Source: Cornus controversa
Lineage: Eukaryota; Streptophyta; Magnoliopsida; Cornales; Cornaceae
Length of the DNA stretch: 64,000 nucleotides
Direction: 5' to 3'
NCBI GenBank assembly: GCA_026545225.1
Contig: CM048848.1
Location: forward strand, 25,460,806-25,524,805
The position numbers were made by a program, and so were the translations under genes. The notes beneath the pieces are model-generated. The model had not been told where the DNA came from. It ran no database searches and worked only from the letters and a program-made list of their open reading frames with translations. Positions 21,850 through 33,689 of the stretch are shown piece after piece; the first letter of the stretch is position 1, and each line of letters starts with the position of its first letter.

Positions 21850-22245
21850 AAGACAAAGCCCTACGGGGGCACAGCCCTACAGGGACACACCTCTACAGAT
21901 GGCCTTTAATGAAAAGGCGGGATGGATTAATTCTGATAATATTGTTAAAATAGCCCTACGGGGGCATAGCCCTATGGGGACACACCTATACAGAGGGCCT
22001 TTAATGAAAAATACGGGATGGATTAATTCTGAGAACATTGTTAAAATAGACCTATGGGGGCACATCCCTATAGGGAAACACCTCTAAAGAGGGTCTTTAA
22101 TGAAAAAGGCGGGATGGATTATTTCCAAGAACATTTTTAAAATAGCCCTAACGGGGGCACAACCCTACAGAGACACACCTCTAAAGAAGGCCTTTAATGA
22201 AAAAGGTGGGATGGATTAGTATTGATAATATTATTAAAGAACCCT
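21850..22245. repeat. four to five tandem repeats of about 95 bp in the 3' region of Tat B
   Basis: GGGATGGATTAATTCTGA or close variants recur near 21919, 22015, 22111 and 22208. They alternate with GCCCTACGGGGGCAYAGCC-type words and GGCCTTTAATGAAAA. The repeats are the inverse counterpart of those at 6870-7145. Confidence 0.85.
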
Positions 22246-22543
22246 ATGGAGGGATGCCTCCAGGGGGAATCTTTAATGGAAAAGATGGAATCAGTTGAGA
22301 TTCTGAGAACATGGTCAAGTGACTATATGTGGGCACAACCCGCCTAAGGAAATACTATCCAACAACAAGTCCAGTACGTAAGTCCCTTTTTTGTAGGATT
22401 ATGCCATGAGGGTTTTTCTTAGAGACCAAAGGACACCTCAATAAGAAATCAAATAATTCTTCATTTATTAAGAGAAAGGTTACAAAGTGGAAGAGCGCTA
22501 CAAAAGAAAAGCATTACAATGCAACAAAGAAGGAAAAAGGGGA

Positions 22544-23190
22544 TCAAGCGTCGAGCTCTTTAAGCTGCAAACCGGAGAAGTCCATCTCAGGCCATTCATC
22601 TTACACCACTTCACGGAAGTATTCAAAGCCATTGATGTATGACTGATTATAGTCCCTATCAAAATTGGGCAAATCCTTGAAACACTCGACTGCCAGTTCT
22701 TTGATCCTTGGCAGATTGGCATTCCATCTGGCCATCTCCTCTCGCTTGTGATTGAGCTGGGAGTTGAGGGCATCAATCCCTCCCCCCACAAGAAGCATAG
22801 GAAGCATGAAGAGTCTCTAACTTCGAAGTAAGTGCGGAGTGCTCACTACTGAAAGAGGCGCGCTCAATGACAAATGAGGCCTTCTGCTTCTCTATTTCCT
22901 GCTCCATCCATAAGAGCCGATTTGAGATACCATGAGTAAGTGTCAGGCCCTATTAAACAGCATCAAAATGAGCATAAGTACAAAGCATAAAAAGGTAAAT
23001 TCCACATAATGTAAGGAGAATAGGGACAAACTTTAGCTATGTTAGCCAGCAGATATCCGGTAGAGGTAGGAGACTCGAGGGCGACCACCTTTTTGAGATC
23101 ACTCGATATAACAAACTCCCTGGCCCGGGCCACAGCGAATGCTGTATCGGATAACATTGTCCCAGTATGGCTAGTAGCACTGGTCATTGA
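22544..23190 (-). pseudogene. antisense ORF of Tat element B, C-terminal part
   Basis: It runs against element B. From 23187 down it reads TSHTGTMLSDTAFAVARAR, FVISSDLKKVVALESP and GYLLANIAKV. After an intron-like gap with the donor GT changed to TT comes EQEIEKQKASFVIERASF, and then (22807-22601) LNHKREEMARWNANLPRIK and CFKDLPNFDRDYNQSYING, ending KELDA and a stop at 22544-22546. Each segment matches the plus-strand frames at 5838-6681 of element A. The N-terminal domain is missing because B is truncated at about 23195. The role of the protein is unknown; the charged tail could form a coiled coil. Confidence 0.65.
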
Positions 23191-23199
23191 CCCTTAATT

Positions 23200-24896
23200 T
23201 AAACAAATAAAAAAATAACAAAACTTACTATGAATGTAAATGAGTTTATCATACTCCCATAAACTGTTTTAAACACCATATAATTAATCAAGGACATTTA
23301 TTCAAGCAAAGAAACAATTAAAGAGAATTAAACAATTAATTAATTAAAAGAATACCCTACAATAAAGCCAACACCTGAATTTAAACATCAAGTATCTAAA
23401 CCTAGCTCTAACCTAGGTTTCCGGGCCTATTCTGTTTCTAAGAACCCTTTTTAACCATTCTGGAATTTTTTGAAATTTTTTGGAAATAAAAAATATTTTC
23501 CAAATAAAAAATAAATAAAAACCTAATTTTGAGGCATACATTTAAAATCAATGTAACCACAAGGGATGCTCATTTCCACTTGAAATTTAAAAGCCAAGTG
23601 TATTTTGTCCCTAAAAGGATACCGAATTTGTTTTAGAATTTTTGGGAATTTAAAAACAATTTTTCTTATTTTTCTAATTTAAAAAATTAATTTTAAAATT
23701 TTAAAAAAATTTAAAAAGTCCCGAACTAGGCCCAAAGTGGGCCAAGTGAGTGGGACCTTTCCAGGTTCTCAGCCAACACCGGAACAGGGCACACGGGCCC
23801 CCACGAGCCGACAACTCGCATGGCCCCCTTTTTCCCCGTTTTTTTTTCCTTTCTTCTTCTTCCACCTTTTCCTGCAACTGACTGTTGCATCTATCAAATA
23901 AGAAGCCGAAACTTCTAGGCCACTTTCCAGCCACCTCTGACCACCAAATCTCACGTATGAATATACCATTGAACTCGTCTCGATCTAAGCTACGGATTAA
24001 TACCAAAATCACCTCCTCTCTCGGCCTAAATCAAAAACGCCCAATTTCAAGTTTCAAAATTCTAAAATTTTGAACTCAATTTTTCGTCAATCTACCCAAC
24101 GGTTCGCAACCAAACTTTCAAGGATTACTCGGGGAAACAAGATCTACCTATTAATCCAAACAAAAACCCTGCAAAATGATGAATACAATAAACCCAATTT
24201 CATGTTCGTACATATATATATATATATATACCCGCCTATATAGTCATATATACATGCATATACGCATGCAAAAATACCCTATAGCTGTACCAAACTCCCA
24301 GATTCTTCATGTTTAATCCACAGAATCACCCTTAACATGCATAATCATTTAATTTCATAATTAAATACATAAAAACACATTCCAGCAACATTTATATACA
24401 AATAATATATATGTCTATAGATTCAAAGGGGAAGAGAAGAGTTCGAACTTGCCTTGTGATGTTGAGCAAAATCACCTTTTCTCCCTTTTCCTGACATCTA
24501 TCATTTTCTCCCTGTCTGGGCGTAGAAATTATTGAACCCTAATTGTTTTTCTCTTATTTAATATTCCTAAATAATTAAACTAATAATTATAAAATATTTA
24601 GCCCACCTATATATATATATATATATATAGCCCAGCCTAGCAGTCTAGCCCAACCTGATAATAATAAAAAAATAAAAGAAAAAATGCAGCCCAAACCCAC
24701 ATATTTTTATTTAAAAGAAAAACTATATATAAAACAAATGTTAACACACAATTAAACTCAATCAACACTTAGCAACAATTCAAACATCTACATTAAACAC
24801 ATAAAAATAGGCATTGACAAAATTAATTAAACATTTAAATAATTAAAAACCCAATCAAATAAATAAAAATCCAATTTAAATATACGGGGTATTACA
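23200..24896 (-). repeat. Tekay-type LTR, truncated, minus orientation
   Basis: On the minus strand it begins TGTAATACCCCG at 24896. Segments around 24425-24510 and 23280-23420 are the reverse complement of 25225-25300 and 26208-26320 in the plus-strand LTR piece downstream. It loses its end near 23200, next to the broken element B. Stretches of T-rich and TA-repeat sequence (24208-24231, 24608-24630) lie within. Confidence 0.7.
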
Positions 24897-25215
24897 CTCT
24901 TATTAGAGACCGTATGTGGACTGCTCAGAGTAGATAGAAGAGTTATGCTGATCTAAGAACTCGAGCATTAGAGTTCAATGTGAGGGATCATGTTTTACTC
25001 AAGGTTTCTCCCATGAATGGAGTAATTTGATTTGGGAAAACGAGGAAGTTGGCACCTCGTTTTGTGGGTCCTTTCATGATTAATGGTAGGATTGGGGCAG
25101 TAGCGTATAGATGGCATTACCAGACACAATGTACATAGTTCATAATGTCTTTCATGTGTCGATGTTATGGAAATTCCTTAGGGATGATGATACTTATTAG
25201 CACATTGAGGTTGGA
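24897..25215 (+). pseudogene. integrase C-terminus and chromodomain start of a Tekay-type element
   Basis: Across stops the plus strand reads IRDRMWTAQSR, KSYADLRTRALEFNVRDHVL, LKVSPMNGVI, FGKTRKLAPRFVGPFMI and, after a shift, VHNVFHVSMLW. That is the end of the integrase and the approach to the chromodomain in the Tekay (Del) chromovirus clade. The related minus-strand sequence of element E lies at 60556-60900. The segment is joined directly to LTR starts on both sides, with the polypurine tract and the first part of the 3' LTR missing. Confidence 0.75.
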
Positions 25216-25224
25216 GAACGGTAG

Positions 25225-25487
25225 ACGCCAGAAAAAAGGGAGAGAAGGGGATTTTGCTCACAATCATAAGGCAAGTTCAATCTCTTCACTTTCCCTTTGA
25301 ACTTGTAAATATAAATCAATATTTGTATTGTTTGATTTCATGCATATATTGGTATATACATATAGGTTTGTGTATGATTAGGTTTAACAATATGGGTTTT
25401 TTTTTGCTTAATTGTATATGTTAATTACTGAAGGTAATTGTTGTGTGATGTACATGGGTGTGGTTATATATGTGTGTGTGTGTGTAC

Positions 25488-25519
<32 letters not shown>

Positions 25520-27590
25520 TCGTGTGTATAGGCTAGAGCAACACAACAATCGTGTGTGTGTGTGTAATATATATATATATATATATATAAGTTTGCAAAT
25601 TGGTACATGATCATTTAATTTTTGTTTTTAAGGATTTTAATCCGATTGTTATGTTGCTCTAGCCTCTGTGAATGAACCTTAATCTCTCGGATGTACGTTG
25701 TTGAGAAATTGAATTTAAATTTAAATTTATTGATGAAGAACCCTAGAATTGTAAAATTGGGGATTTTCAATTTACTAAGTTTTTGGGAAAATGTTTTACA
25801 CCAAATTGTAGTTGAGATTAAAAGGAATGGTTTGGTATAAGTTTTGGGGTAAATTGGTGGCTGAAGGTGGCTAGGAAAATGGCAGTCGGCAGCTGGGGAA
25901 GGAAACAGTAATAGGCGCATGGGGAAGAAGAAAGAAGAACAGGGGTTATAAGACCATCGCGCACCATTGGCACATGGGGCGTATGCTCCCTATTCTGGTG
26001 ACTAGAAAAGGGGCAGTCAGGTCCCACTCATCGAGCCCAACCACTGGCCCAAGTTTGGGCCCAGTTTGAAATATTAAAATATATTTTTTTAATTTTTAAA
26101 TCATTTTAAAATGTAAAAAATTACAAACAATATTTTAAATTACCAAAAAATTCAAGAAAATTCCCAAAAAATAAAATATGACTTTTAAAAATAGAATATG
26201 CATGAAAACCTAAGTTAGAGTTAAGTTTAGATATACTTGATGTTTAAATTGAAATGTAGGTTTTGTTGTGTGGGTTTTCTTTTTAATTATTTATTTATTT
26301 TTCTTTAATTGTTTCTTTGCAATCATAAATGATCACAATTAAATGTTGATGCTTAAATCAATAAATGAAATAGTGTGATTTTTTGGCTACTTTCATGGTA
26401 TGTTAGTTTTATTTTATTTTATTTATTTATTCACGTGGCGATTGGGTTCTCATTATATTAATTAGCATGCTTTTAAGTATGTTAAGTTTTTTTATTTAAA
26501 GGATTATGGGAGGCATGTGAAGATTGTCAAATACCTAATAAGGTATTCAACATTTATAAGGGAGGCATGTAAGGATTGCCAAATACCTAATAAGATATTT
26601 AATATGTATATAAGGGAGGCATGTCAGGCTTGCCAAATACCTAATAAGGCATTTAATATGTATATAAGGGAGACATGTCAAGATTGTCAAATACCAAATA
26701 AGGTATTCAACATTTACAAGGGAGGCATGTAAGGATTGCTAAATACCTAATAAGGTATTTAATATGTATATGAGGGAGGTATGTTAGGATTGTCAAATAC
26801 TTAATAAGGTATTCAATGTTTATAAGAGATGCATGTAAGGATTGCCAAATACCTAATAAGGTATTTAATATGTATATAAGGGAGGCATGCTAGGATTGCC
26901 TAATTCCTAATAAGATATTTATAAAATATGGAAGTAAGTATGTCAGGATTGCCTCATACCAATAAATATTTACTTAATAAAGTGTTCGGGCATGTAAGGA
27001 TTGCCTTTGGATTGAACTTAGAAAACATGTTTTTTAATTTGTGTGATAACGGATGGGTTAGTACGGTGTGTAGGACATTTTTTGTTTTGGGATAGGGGTT
27101 GAATGAGATAATGGTATACGTATATATATTTGTATATTTTACTGTCCCTCATATGGAGGGTATATTTATCAGTCCTCTACTGGGTGGTAGTAGAGGGAAC
27201 TTGCTTGTGTGTTTAACCCACTTTGTTAATATTTTAGGTCTCAGGCTGGTTCCACCGCGGGGTTAAAGTCTTGAGTTCGTAGAGCTTGTCAGTCATCTAT
27301 TCCTTACCAGACTTCAGTGTAGGGACTTAGATCTTTTTTGAAAGTAATTACTTTTATTTTTTTTGGTTAAGGGGTCCTTGAGTTATGGGACTTCCAAGTT
27401 GTATGGTTCAGACTCATATGTTAGTTATTTATCATTATTTATTATTTCAGTTAGATTTTCCTTTCAACATTTATAATTCTTTTTCTTTTGTCCTTCTATT
27501 CTATGCTTGTATGCTATCAGTTATAGGTATCCCTTACGTTTTATGTGTGATGCTGGCCACCTCTCACATGAAATTGTAGGGGGTGTTTCA
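25225..27590 (+). repeat. Tekay-type LTR, lacking its 5' end, plus orientation
   Basis: It shares 25225-26400 in inverse orientation with 23280-24510, which defines the pair as LTRs of one family. It ends GGGGGTGTTTCA at 27590, and the other copy starts TGTAATACCCC, so the ends form a terminal inverted repeat as is usual for these LTRs. It contains (GT)n and (TA)n tracts (25464-25590) and a 53-bp tandem repeat (26508-27010). No gene. Confidence 0.7.
26508..27010. repeat. minisatellite, about 53-bp unit, ten copies
   Basis: GGAGGCATGTAAGGATTGCC followed by AAATACCTAATAAGGTATT recurs at about 26508, 26561, 26615, 26669, 26721, 26775, 26827, 26881, 26934 and 26988, the last two incomplete. The unit tail occurs in two forms, TTCAACATTTATAAG and TTTAATATGTATATAAG, in the order A-B-B-A-B-A-B. 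The 71-codon frame here is a product of the repeat. Confidence 0.85.
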
Positions 27591-27968
27591 GTAGGACATT
27601 CAGGAATATTTGCTTGGCTCCTATTTGGCTACAAATACGGATCTAAAGATCTTGGCACGCTTGCACACTAAGAATTTATAGGCGTAATCCTAGAGGGAAC
27701 ACTTGGAGCCAAACAACGTTACACTCTTTTTTTTCTTCCTTCTACCACATTGGTCCAAGACATCAAAACCTTAACACTAGTTTTTAATTTGTAGGTAATT
27801 GTTTTGATATTTGGTCACTAGCTTAGGTGGTTTTTACCTTAAAAAATTCTGCTGGATTTAGAATTGAGGATTGAGAACATTTAGTTTTTATCAGCTCTGA
27901 ATTATGTCAACAAAGCGTTGTAGGTAGTGTTTGATATCTAACTTAAACTGAAGTCATCCACTATGTTT
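27591..27968. other. spacer without recognised features
   Basis: Unique-looking sequence between the Tekay LTR and the next repeat. No coding frame or repeat structure seen. Confidence 0.5.
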
Positions 27969-29116
27969 TGTGAGTTGCGCAGTGTGAAAGTGTGTGGAAG
28001 TTTGATAAAATACACCTAAGATGGGTGAATAGGTGTGTGAACTCGATTGTTTGATTATTCAAATTATTTTAATTTTAACAAATTAAAATAAAACAATCAC
28101 ACACAAAGCAAGTAATTAAAGTAAAATAAGAGATGACATTAGATATACGTGGAAATTCAATCGAAAGAAAAACCAATGGGAGGCAAAGCCTCAAGAAAAT
28201 CAATCCACTATCGTTGAAGTAAAATACACAGATTCTATCTCAGTCTCACACCCTCTCCACTCTACCAAGAACTTATTGTTGAACGTTATAAACTTACTAT
28301 TGCGACTTCTCATCCAATTACTGTAACCTTCAAACTGATGCCACAATCTATATAAAAGGATAGCCAAAAGAACAAGAACACTCTGTGAATATTTTGTCCC
28401 CTTCGTAGTGCGATTTGTTCCAACTTTCTTCACAAACAAGTAATTGAGAAGAACTGGAAATTTGATGTCTTGATCAAATGAATAATTCTAAAGAAGTCTC
28501 TAAATGATCGATGACATAGAGAACAACATCCTAAATATTACCTCTGAATTATAGATATGTGCTCTCAAAAGATAGAAAAATAAAAGGTGATTTTCTATCC
28601 CAGAAATACTCTTAAAAATCTTTCTACTCTCAAAAATAATAATATATCTCTATGTATTTAATTTGTAAAGAAGCTTAGAGTAGTAATTATAGATGAGAGA
28701 GTCCTAAGTTTACTTGGACAATAAGTTTAAAACCTTTTTAGGAGGTCTCAAAGAAGTTTGCATTGATTTGAAAACCAAAACAAATCAAAAAGGAAATTTT
28801 TGCTCAAATCCATCAAAGTGCGATCGGTCCTCAAATTCATGAACCGGTCCTCGATTATATATGTATGAAAACTTGCAAGAAACTGTCCTTAAAAACGAGG
28901 ACCAGTCTAACATAGAAAAATTTTAAACATATTTTTCTAAGTCCTAAACCTTCCAAAATTCAAATATAGTGTCATCACTTAAATACTTGTAACAAGTGAT
29001 GTTCTCATTGAATCGACGGGATCAATGCACTTGATCTTTAGCTTCCATGATCTAGACCCAAATTAAACCAAAAATTACAACTTGATCAACTTAATTTTTG
29101 ACACCGAAATTTGCCA
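27969..29116. repeat. LTR-like dispersed repeat, copy 1
   Basis: It begins TGTGAGTTGCGCAGTGTG, then GGGTGAATAGGTG, and ends near TTGACACCGAAATTTGCCA. The same sequence, in the same orientation, occurs at 30160-30272, 35576-36520 and 38005-38115 (one copy cut by two insertions), and its first 65 bases occur at 48670-48734. The shared middle includes ATATACGTGGAA, CTATCTCAGTCTCACACC and AACACTC.GTGAATATT. It looks like a solo LTR of a Ty1/copia family, but I could not fix target duplications. It contains no intact gene. Confidence 0.6.
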
Positions 29117-30159
29117 ATTACAATAAAATATCTCACATGTTTTACACATCAAATAACTAAGAGGTGCCCCATTTTTCATATAATTAACATAGGAAAGTCA
29201 CTTCTGGGCCATCATAATTACCTAACCCAATAATAGAGGTGTAGTTGAGTGGAGAGAGTAGAAAAGAAAAGAAAAGAGAATGAATAAGTGAGTGAGAAGA
29301 GAATAGAGTGGGTGTAAAGTGATCAATAACTGTAGAGAGATGTAGCCTCATAAAAATCGGTGAGTGTGGGGGGTAGAGATGAGCATGGATCTCGTGGAGT
29401 TAAAGATCATGAAAGGCTCGGGTATCTAACCCCATACCCTCAGCAGAGAGTGTGTATATGGTCCGGTGTTCAAAGTCTCTACTAGTGTAATTTCTCATGA
29501 GGCATTAAGGGAGTGGGCATTCTCCACAAATGTATATTCTTTTCATTAATGATAGTGAAATTTCTTCTCTTCGTAAATGTAGGTCGAGTTGGGTTGTTCA
29601 CCATAATAATTATTATGTCATTATGTGAGTTTGTGTGTGATTTGCTTCCTTTGTGCTGAATAATGATTTTTTTTTTCAACTACTAGAACTTAAGAAAAAG
29701 AGAAGATTATGGAGTTCTTATCATATACTTTTTTACTCCTTGTTCAATGTGAATAATTTGATCTTATATCTGAGTACTTCTGACTTATTGATTATTTATT
29801 CCCTTCAGCTTTTAAGAATATAAAAGCAAAATAAAAATTCTTTGCCCATTCAGATGAAACATAAGAGGGCTAAGAATTAGCTATTACATGTACTCTACTT
29901 CCACAAATTTTTCCCAACCAAATCTAAAGTGAACTAGCGTGTTTAAGCATATCAACAATGACATATGTGGGGATAGATACAAAGAGGAAGTGAAATATTC
30001 ACCTCTTCTAAGTTAGAAGTGGAATTTTTAGTGGTATAAATTTTTAGTTGTTAAATTCAAATTCTCGGATGGCTCATGTGTCTTTCTTATATAGTTGTCT
30101 GGCTATCAATTGTTCTGCATCACTAAGTTGAAGAAGAACTCAGATACATCATTGAGTAG
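29117..30159. other. intergenic, no gene seen
   Basis: AT-rich sequence with a GA-rich stretch (29255-29310). No coding frame with recognisable content on either strand. Confidence 0.5.
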
Positions 30160-30272
30160 CGTGGTGCAGAATTGGCTGTGCAAATTTATAAAAAACACCT
30201 AGAGGGGGTGAATAGGTGGTTGAACTTGTTTGCTTAATATTTCAATTTATTTTAATTTTTCTCAATTAAAAT

Positions 30273-30476
30273 TGTTAGAAATAAGAGGAAAAAGAGAGAA
30301 ATATCTCTGAATTATATTAATGAATGATATGTGAAAAAATATACAGTCAGGGCATATATATAGGAGAAGGAAAGAGTGAGGAGCAAGTTATCCTATACAT
30401 GGTAAGTCCCTAATTAGAGGAATGATAATTGGATGTAGAAAAGGATAAATACACAATATACTAATATATATTAACA
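30273..30476 (-). repeat. 3' LTR of the Ty1/copia element
   Basis: It is 204 bp, TG..CA. The duplicated base pattern CATATATATAGGAGAAGG suggests a TATA-type signal on the plus strand only by chance. It is paired with 35372-35575. Confidence 0.92.
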
Positions 30477-30534
30477 CTCCCCCTCAAACTCAAGGTGGGT
30501 TATACGACGCCATCTGGACTTTGAAACCAAGCTC

Positions 30535-31185
30535 TCAAAAATGCCCTGGTGGAAGAGATTTGGTGAAGATATTTGCTATCAGATCATGCGAAGAGATCGA
30601 TCGTAACTGCAAGATATTTTGAAGTAGATGATGATGAACAAAATGACAATTGATCTCAATGTGTTTGGTCCGTTCATGAAAAATATCATTGTGTGCAATC
30701 TGAATAGCACTATTTGTTATCATAACAGATGTGAGTAGCAGTGGGCAAACAAACACCCATATCCTAAAGAAGTCATCGTAACTATAAAAACTCAAAAGTA
30801 GTATCAGCAAGTGCTCTATACTCGGCCTCAGTGCTTAATTGAGCAATAACGAACTGTTTCTTACTACACCAAGAGATCAGTGAGCTACTAAGAAAGAAGC
30901 AATATCCTGTAGTGGAACGACGATCTCTTGGGTCACCAGCCCAATCTACATCAGAATAAGTAACAGTGAAAACTAATGAGAGAAAAAGAGCCCATAAAAC
31001 ATAGTACCCTTGACATAGTGGAGAATACGAAGAACAACAGCAAAGTGAACTGATCTCGGTGAAGCCATGAATTGACTAACAATATGAACGACATGAGAAG
31101 TATCTGGATGAGTGACAGTAAGATATACCCAAACTACTAACCAAATGACGATACAGAGTACCATCATGAAGAAGTTCACCATCAT
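30535..31185 (-). pseudogene. RNase H of the Ty1/copia element
   Basis: Reading down from 31185 it shows HIVSQFMASPRSVHFAVVL, ILHYVKGTMFYGLFFS, then across shifts DADWAGDPRDRRSTTGYC, SWCSKKQ, STEAEYRALAD, and (30810-30535) IQIAHNDIFHERTKHIEIN, HHHLLQNILQLRSISSHD and LIANIFTKSLPPG. This is the complete Ty1/copia RNase H with at least two stops near 30800-30960. Confidence 0.85.
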
Positions 31186-31920
31186 GTGGAGTAAGTCTCA
31201 CATTAGGCTCAAGTGGAATATCATCAATCTTGTTGTCTGTGATGCCAGCTTTGGAAAGAAGATCGGAACAGTACTTTGCTTGAGTAATGTAGTAGCCATC
31301 AGTAACTCTAGTAATTTCCAGGCCAAGAAAATAACTAAGAAGTCCAAGATCTTTCATTTCAAACTGATGATTAAGAAACTGCTTAAGTTCCTGAATACCC
31401 TGAGTATCATCCTCGGTGATGATCATATCATCAATATAAAGCAAGAAAAGAATAATACCCATTTTCAGTATGCCAGCTAAATAAAACTGAATCATATGTT
31501 CTGGTAGAATAGCCAAGGAAAGAAATAGTAGAACTGAACTTGGCAAACCAAGCTCGAGGTGCCTGTTTCAGACCATACAGAGCACGCCTAAGCCGACAAA
31601 TCTGATCAGGTGGATGATCAAAACCTAGAGGAGGCTTCATATAAACTTTCTCAAGCAAATCACTATTGAGAAAGACATTTTTGACATTCATCTGAAAAGG
31701 TTCCCAATGATGGGAAGCAGCCACAACAATAAGAGTATGAATAGAAGGAAGACGAACAACAGGAGAAAAAGTCTCCTTATAATCAATGCCATACTCCTAT
31801 GTGAACCCCCTTGCCACAAGTCGGGCTTTATAGCACTCAACGGAACCATCTGAACGAGTCTTAATTTTATAGACCCATTTACATCCAATGGCAGACTTCC
31901 CTGGAGGAAATTCAACTAGA
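31076..31920 (-). pseudogene. reverse transcriptase of the Ty1/copia element
   Basis: Two frames (31724-31431 and 31546-31076) overlap by a frameshift. They contain QMNVKNVFLNSDLLEKVYM, RRALYGLKQAPRAWFAKF, the catalytic box YIDDMIITEDD, HQFEMKDLGLLSYFLGLEI and PLEPNVRLTPHDGELL. Upstream (31915-31730) the start of RT (ARLVARGFT, DYKETFSPVVR) is in other frames. The catalytic Asp pair is intact although the gene is broken. Confidence 0.88.
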
Positions 31921-32417
31921 TCTCATATATGAGTCTAGGCAAGCGCATCTAACTCTTCTTTCATTGCTTACTGTCATAAAGGGTTAGAGAAGACCTCGGG
32001 AAAGTGTGAGGTTCATGAAGGGTTACAAGAGCATGATAACAATGATAGTCATGAAGATGTGTATGAGAGGTTCTTACCCGAGTGGATCGACGAGGATCCA
32101 AAGCAATGGTAACATCAGGAGCCTCGAGCGGGACAAATGTTTGGAACTCAACTGTAGAAGGGTCAACCATATGTGATGAGCCAGAAGGGCTAACTATATC
32201 TAATGATCTAGCAGAAGGATAATCTGAAAAAAATCTGTAGATGTATCTAAAGGAGGAATAGAAAATTGGTGATCAGAAATACCAGTGAATTTGGATAAGG
32301 TATGAAACATTATATGTTCCCAAAAATAACATGACGAGAGACTCTAAGGCGTCTCACAACTAGATCATAACACCTATATCCCTTTTGTTCAAGTCCATAC
32401 CCAAGAAAACAATAGAG

Positions 32418-33307
32418 CTAAGCACGAGGTTGTAATTTTGTTCGCTCATGAGGATGAAGAAGAACAAAACAAGCACACCCAAAAACTAGAAGATTACTAC
32501 AATCAGGAACCTGCTGGTAGAGACGCTCAAAGGGTATTTGATTTTGTAAAAGTGGTGTGGGTACACGATTCATTGTATAGACAGAAGTGAGGGATGCTTC
32601 ACCCCAAAAAGATGATGGCACAAAAGAAGAAATGACAAGTGATCGAACCAAATCTAAAATATGTCGAAGTTTTCATTCAGCTCGACCATTTTGTTGGGAT
32701 GTACCAGGGTAAGAAGAGTGAAAAATAGTGCCATAGTGATTGAGGATATTTTGAAATTCATTTTGCCTGAATTTTGTAGCATTATCAGAACGAAAAGTTT
32801 TGATATTTGTGAAAAATTGAGTTGAAACCATTTTAGAGAAATCACGAAAGATGTTGAGTAATTCAGAACGATTTTTCATTAAAAATATCTAAGTGAAACA
32901 TGAAAAATCATCCAGAAATATAACAAAATATCGTGCTCCACCCATGGTGGTTATAAGAGAAGGTCCCCAAACATAAGAATGAACAAGATCAAAAGGAGAA
33001 GAAGCAAATGACTCACTTTTATTAAATGATAAAGCAGGTTGTTTGCCTAATTGATAAGAAATACAATCAAAAGACTCAATTTTAACTGATTCTAACAAAC
33101 CCTTAGATACTAGACTTCTGACTCGAGATACCGATGCATAACCCAAACGAGAATGCCACAACTCAAGAGTAGGTATAATACTTCGTATTGATGCAACTGT
33201 GATAGATGAAGTAGGTAGATGTAAGAAAGAAAGCTCAAATAGTCACCCTGTCTTACGACATATCCCAATGATCTGACCTGTCTGAGGATCTTGTATAACA
33301 CAACCAT
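32418..33307 (-). pseudogene. integrase of the Ty1/copia element
   Basis: The zinc part reads WHSRLGYASVSRVRSL and CISYQLGKQ, where the family has LGHAS and CxxC, so one His and one Cys are replaced by Tyr. The core reads DLVHSYVWGPS where HSDVWGP is expected, so the first catalytic Asp is Tyr. RSDNATKF and SQQNGRAE keep the other acidic residues. Later parts read NRVPTPLL and FGCACFVLLHPHERTKL. The frame shifts at about 32890 and 32650. The domain cannot be active. Confidence 0.88.
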
Positions 33308-33344
33308 TAGAGAAAAATGTTATATTCAAACCTAGCTCAGTCAA

Positions 33345-33620
33345 TTAACCAATAGACAAAAGATTAAGAGAAAGATTAGGAACAAGATAAACATTGGAAA
33401 CAGATAAATTTGACTGAGAGACAATGCCTATGTGACTAATGGCCATAGTGGAGCCATTAGTAGTGTAAATAACAGGTGAATGAGATGTAGGAGTTTGAGT
33501 AGTGAGCAAAGTATGGTCAGGGATCATATGATTGCAGCAAGCAGAGTCAAAAAATCATGAATTAACTGTACCTAGTGTGGTTGAGAAAGTAGAGTTAGAT
33601 GAGCTTGGACCTGACTGTTT
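33345..33620 (-). pseudogene. protease of the Ty1/copia element
   Basis: Across a stop it reads FFDSACCNHMIPDHTLL and ISHIGIVSQSNLSVSNVYLVP, then NLSLNLLSIG. The residue before FFDSA is a stop where Trp is expected. DSA in place of DSG is a known variant in this group of elements. Confidence 0.75.
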
Positions 33621-33689
33621 AGATAAAAACTAGTTGAGAATTGCCTCTAGATCAGTAGTAGAAAATGTAGATGGGGACTCTTCAGAAGG

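Larger units (their letters stand above)
15735..23195 (+). mobile_element. Tat-lineage Ty3/gypsy retrotransposon B, 3'-truncated
   Basis: It has the same family structure as element A but in plus orientation, so the two lie head to head about 1.1 kb apart. It has a 5' LTR, primer site, gag, protease, RT, two RNase H domains, integrase, tandem repeats and the antisense ORF. The copy stops inside the antisense ORF near 23195, where Tekay-type LTR sequence begins, and no 3' LTR is found. Stops and frameshifts are more frequent than in A. Confidence 0.88.

Noticed and set aside
25408..25614. 68-codon frame rich in Tyr, Ile, Thr and His
   Set aside because: It is a translation of (GT)n, (CA)n and (TA)n microsatellites.
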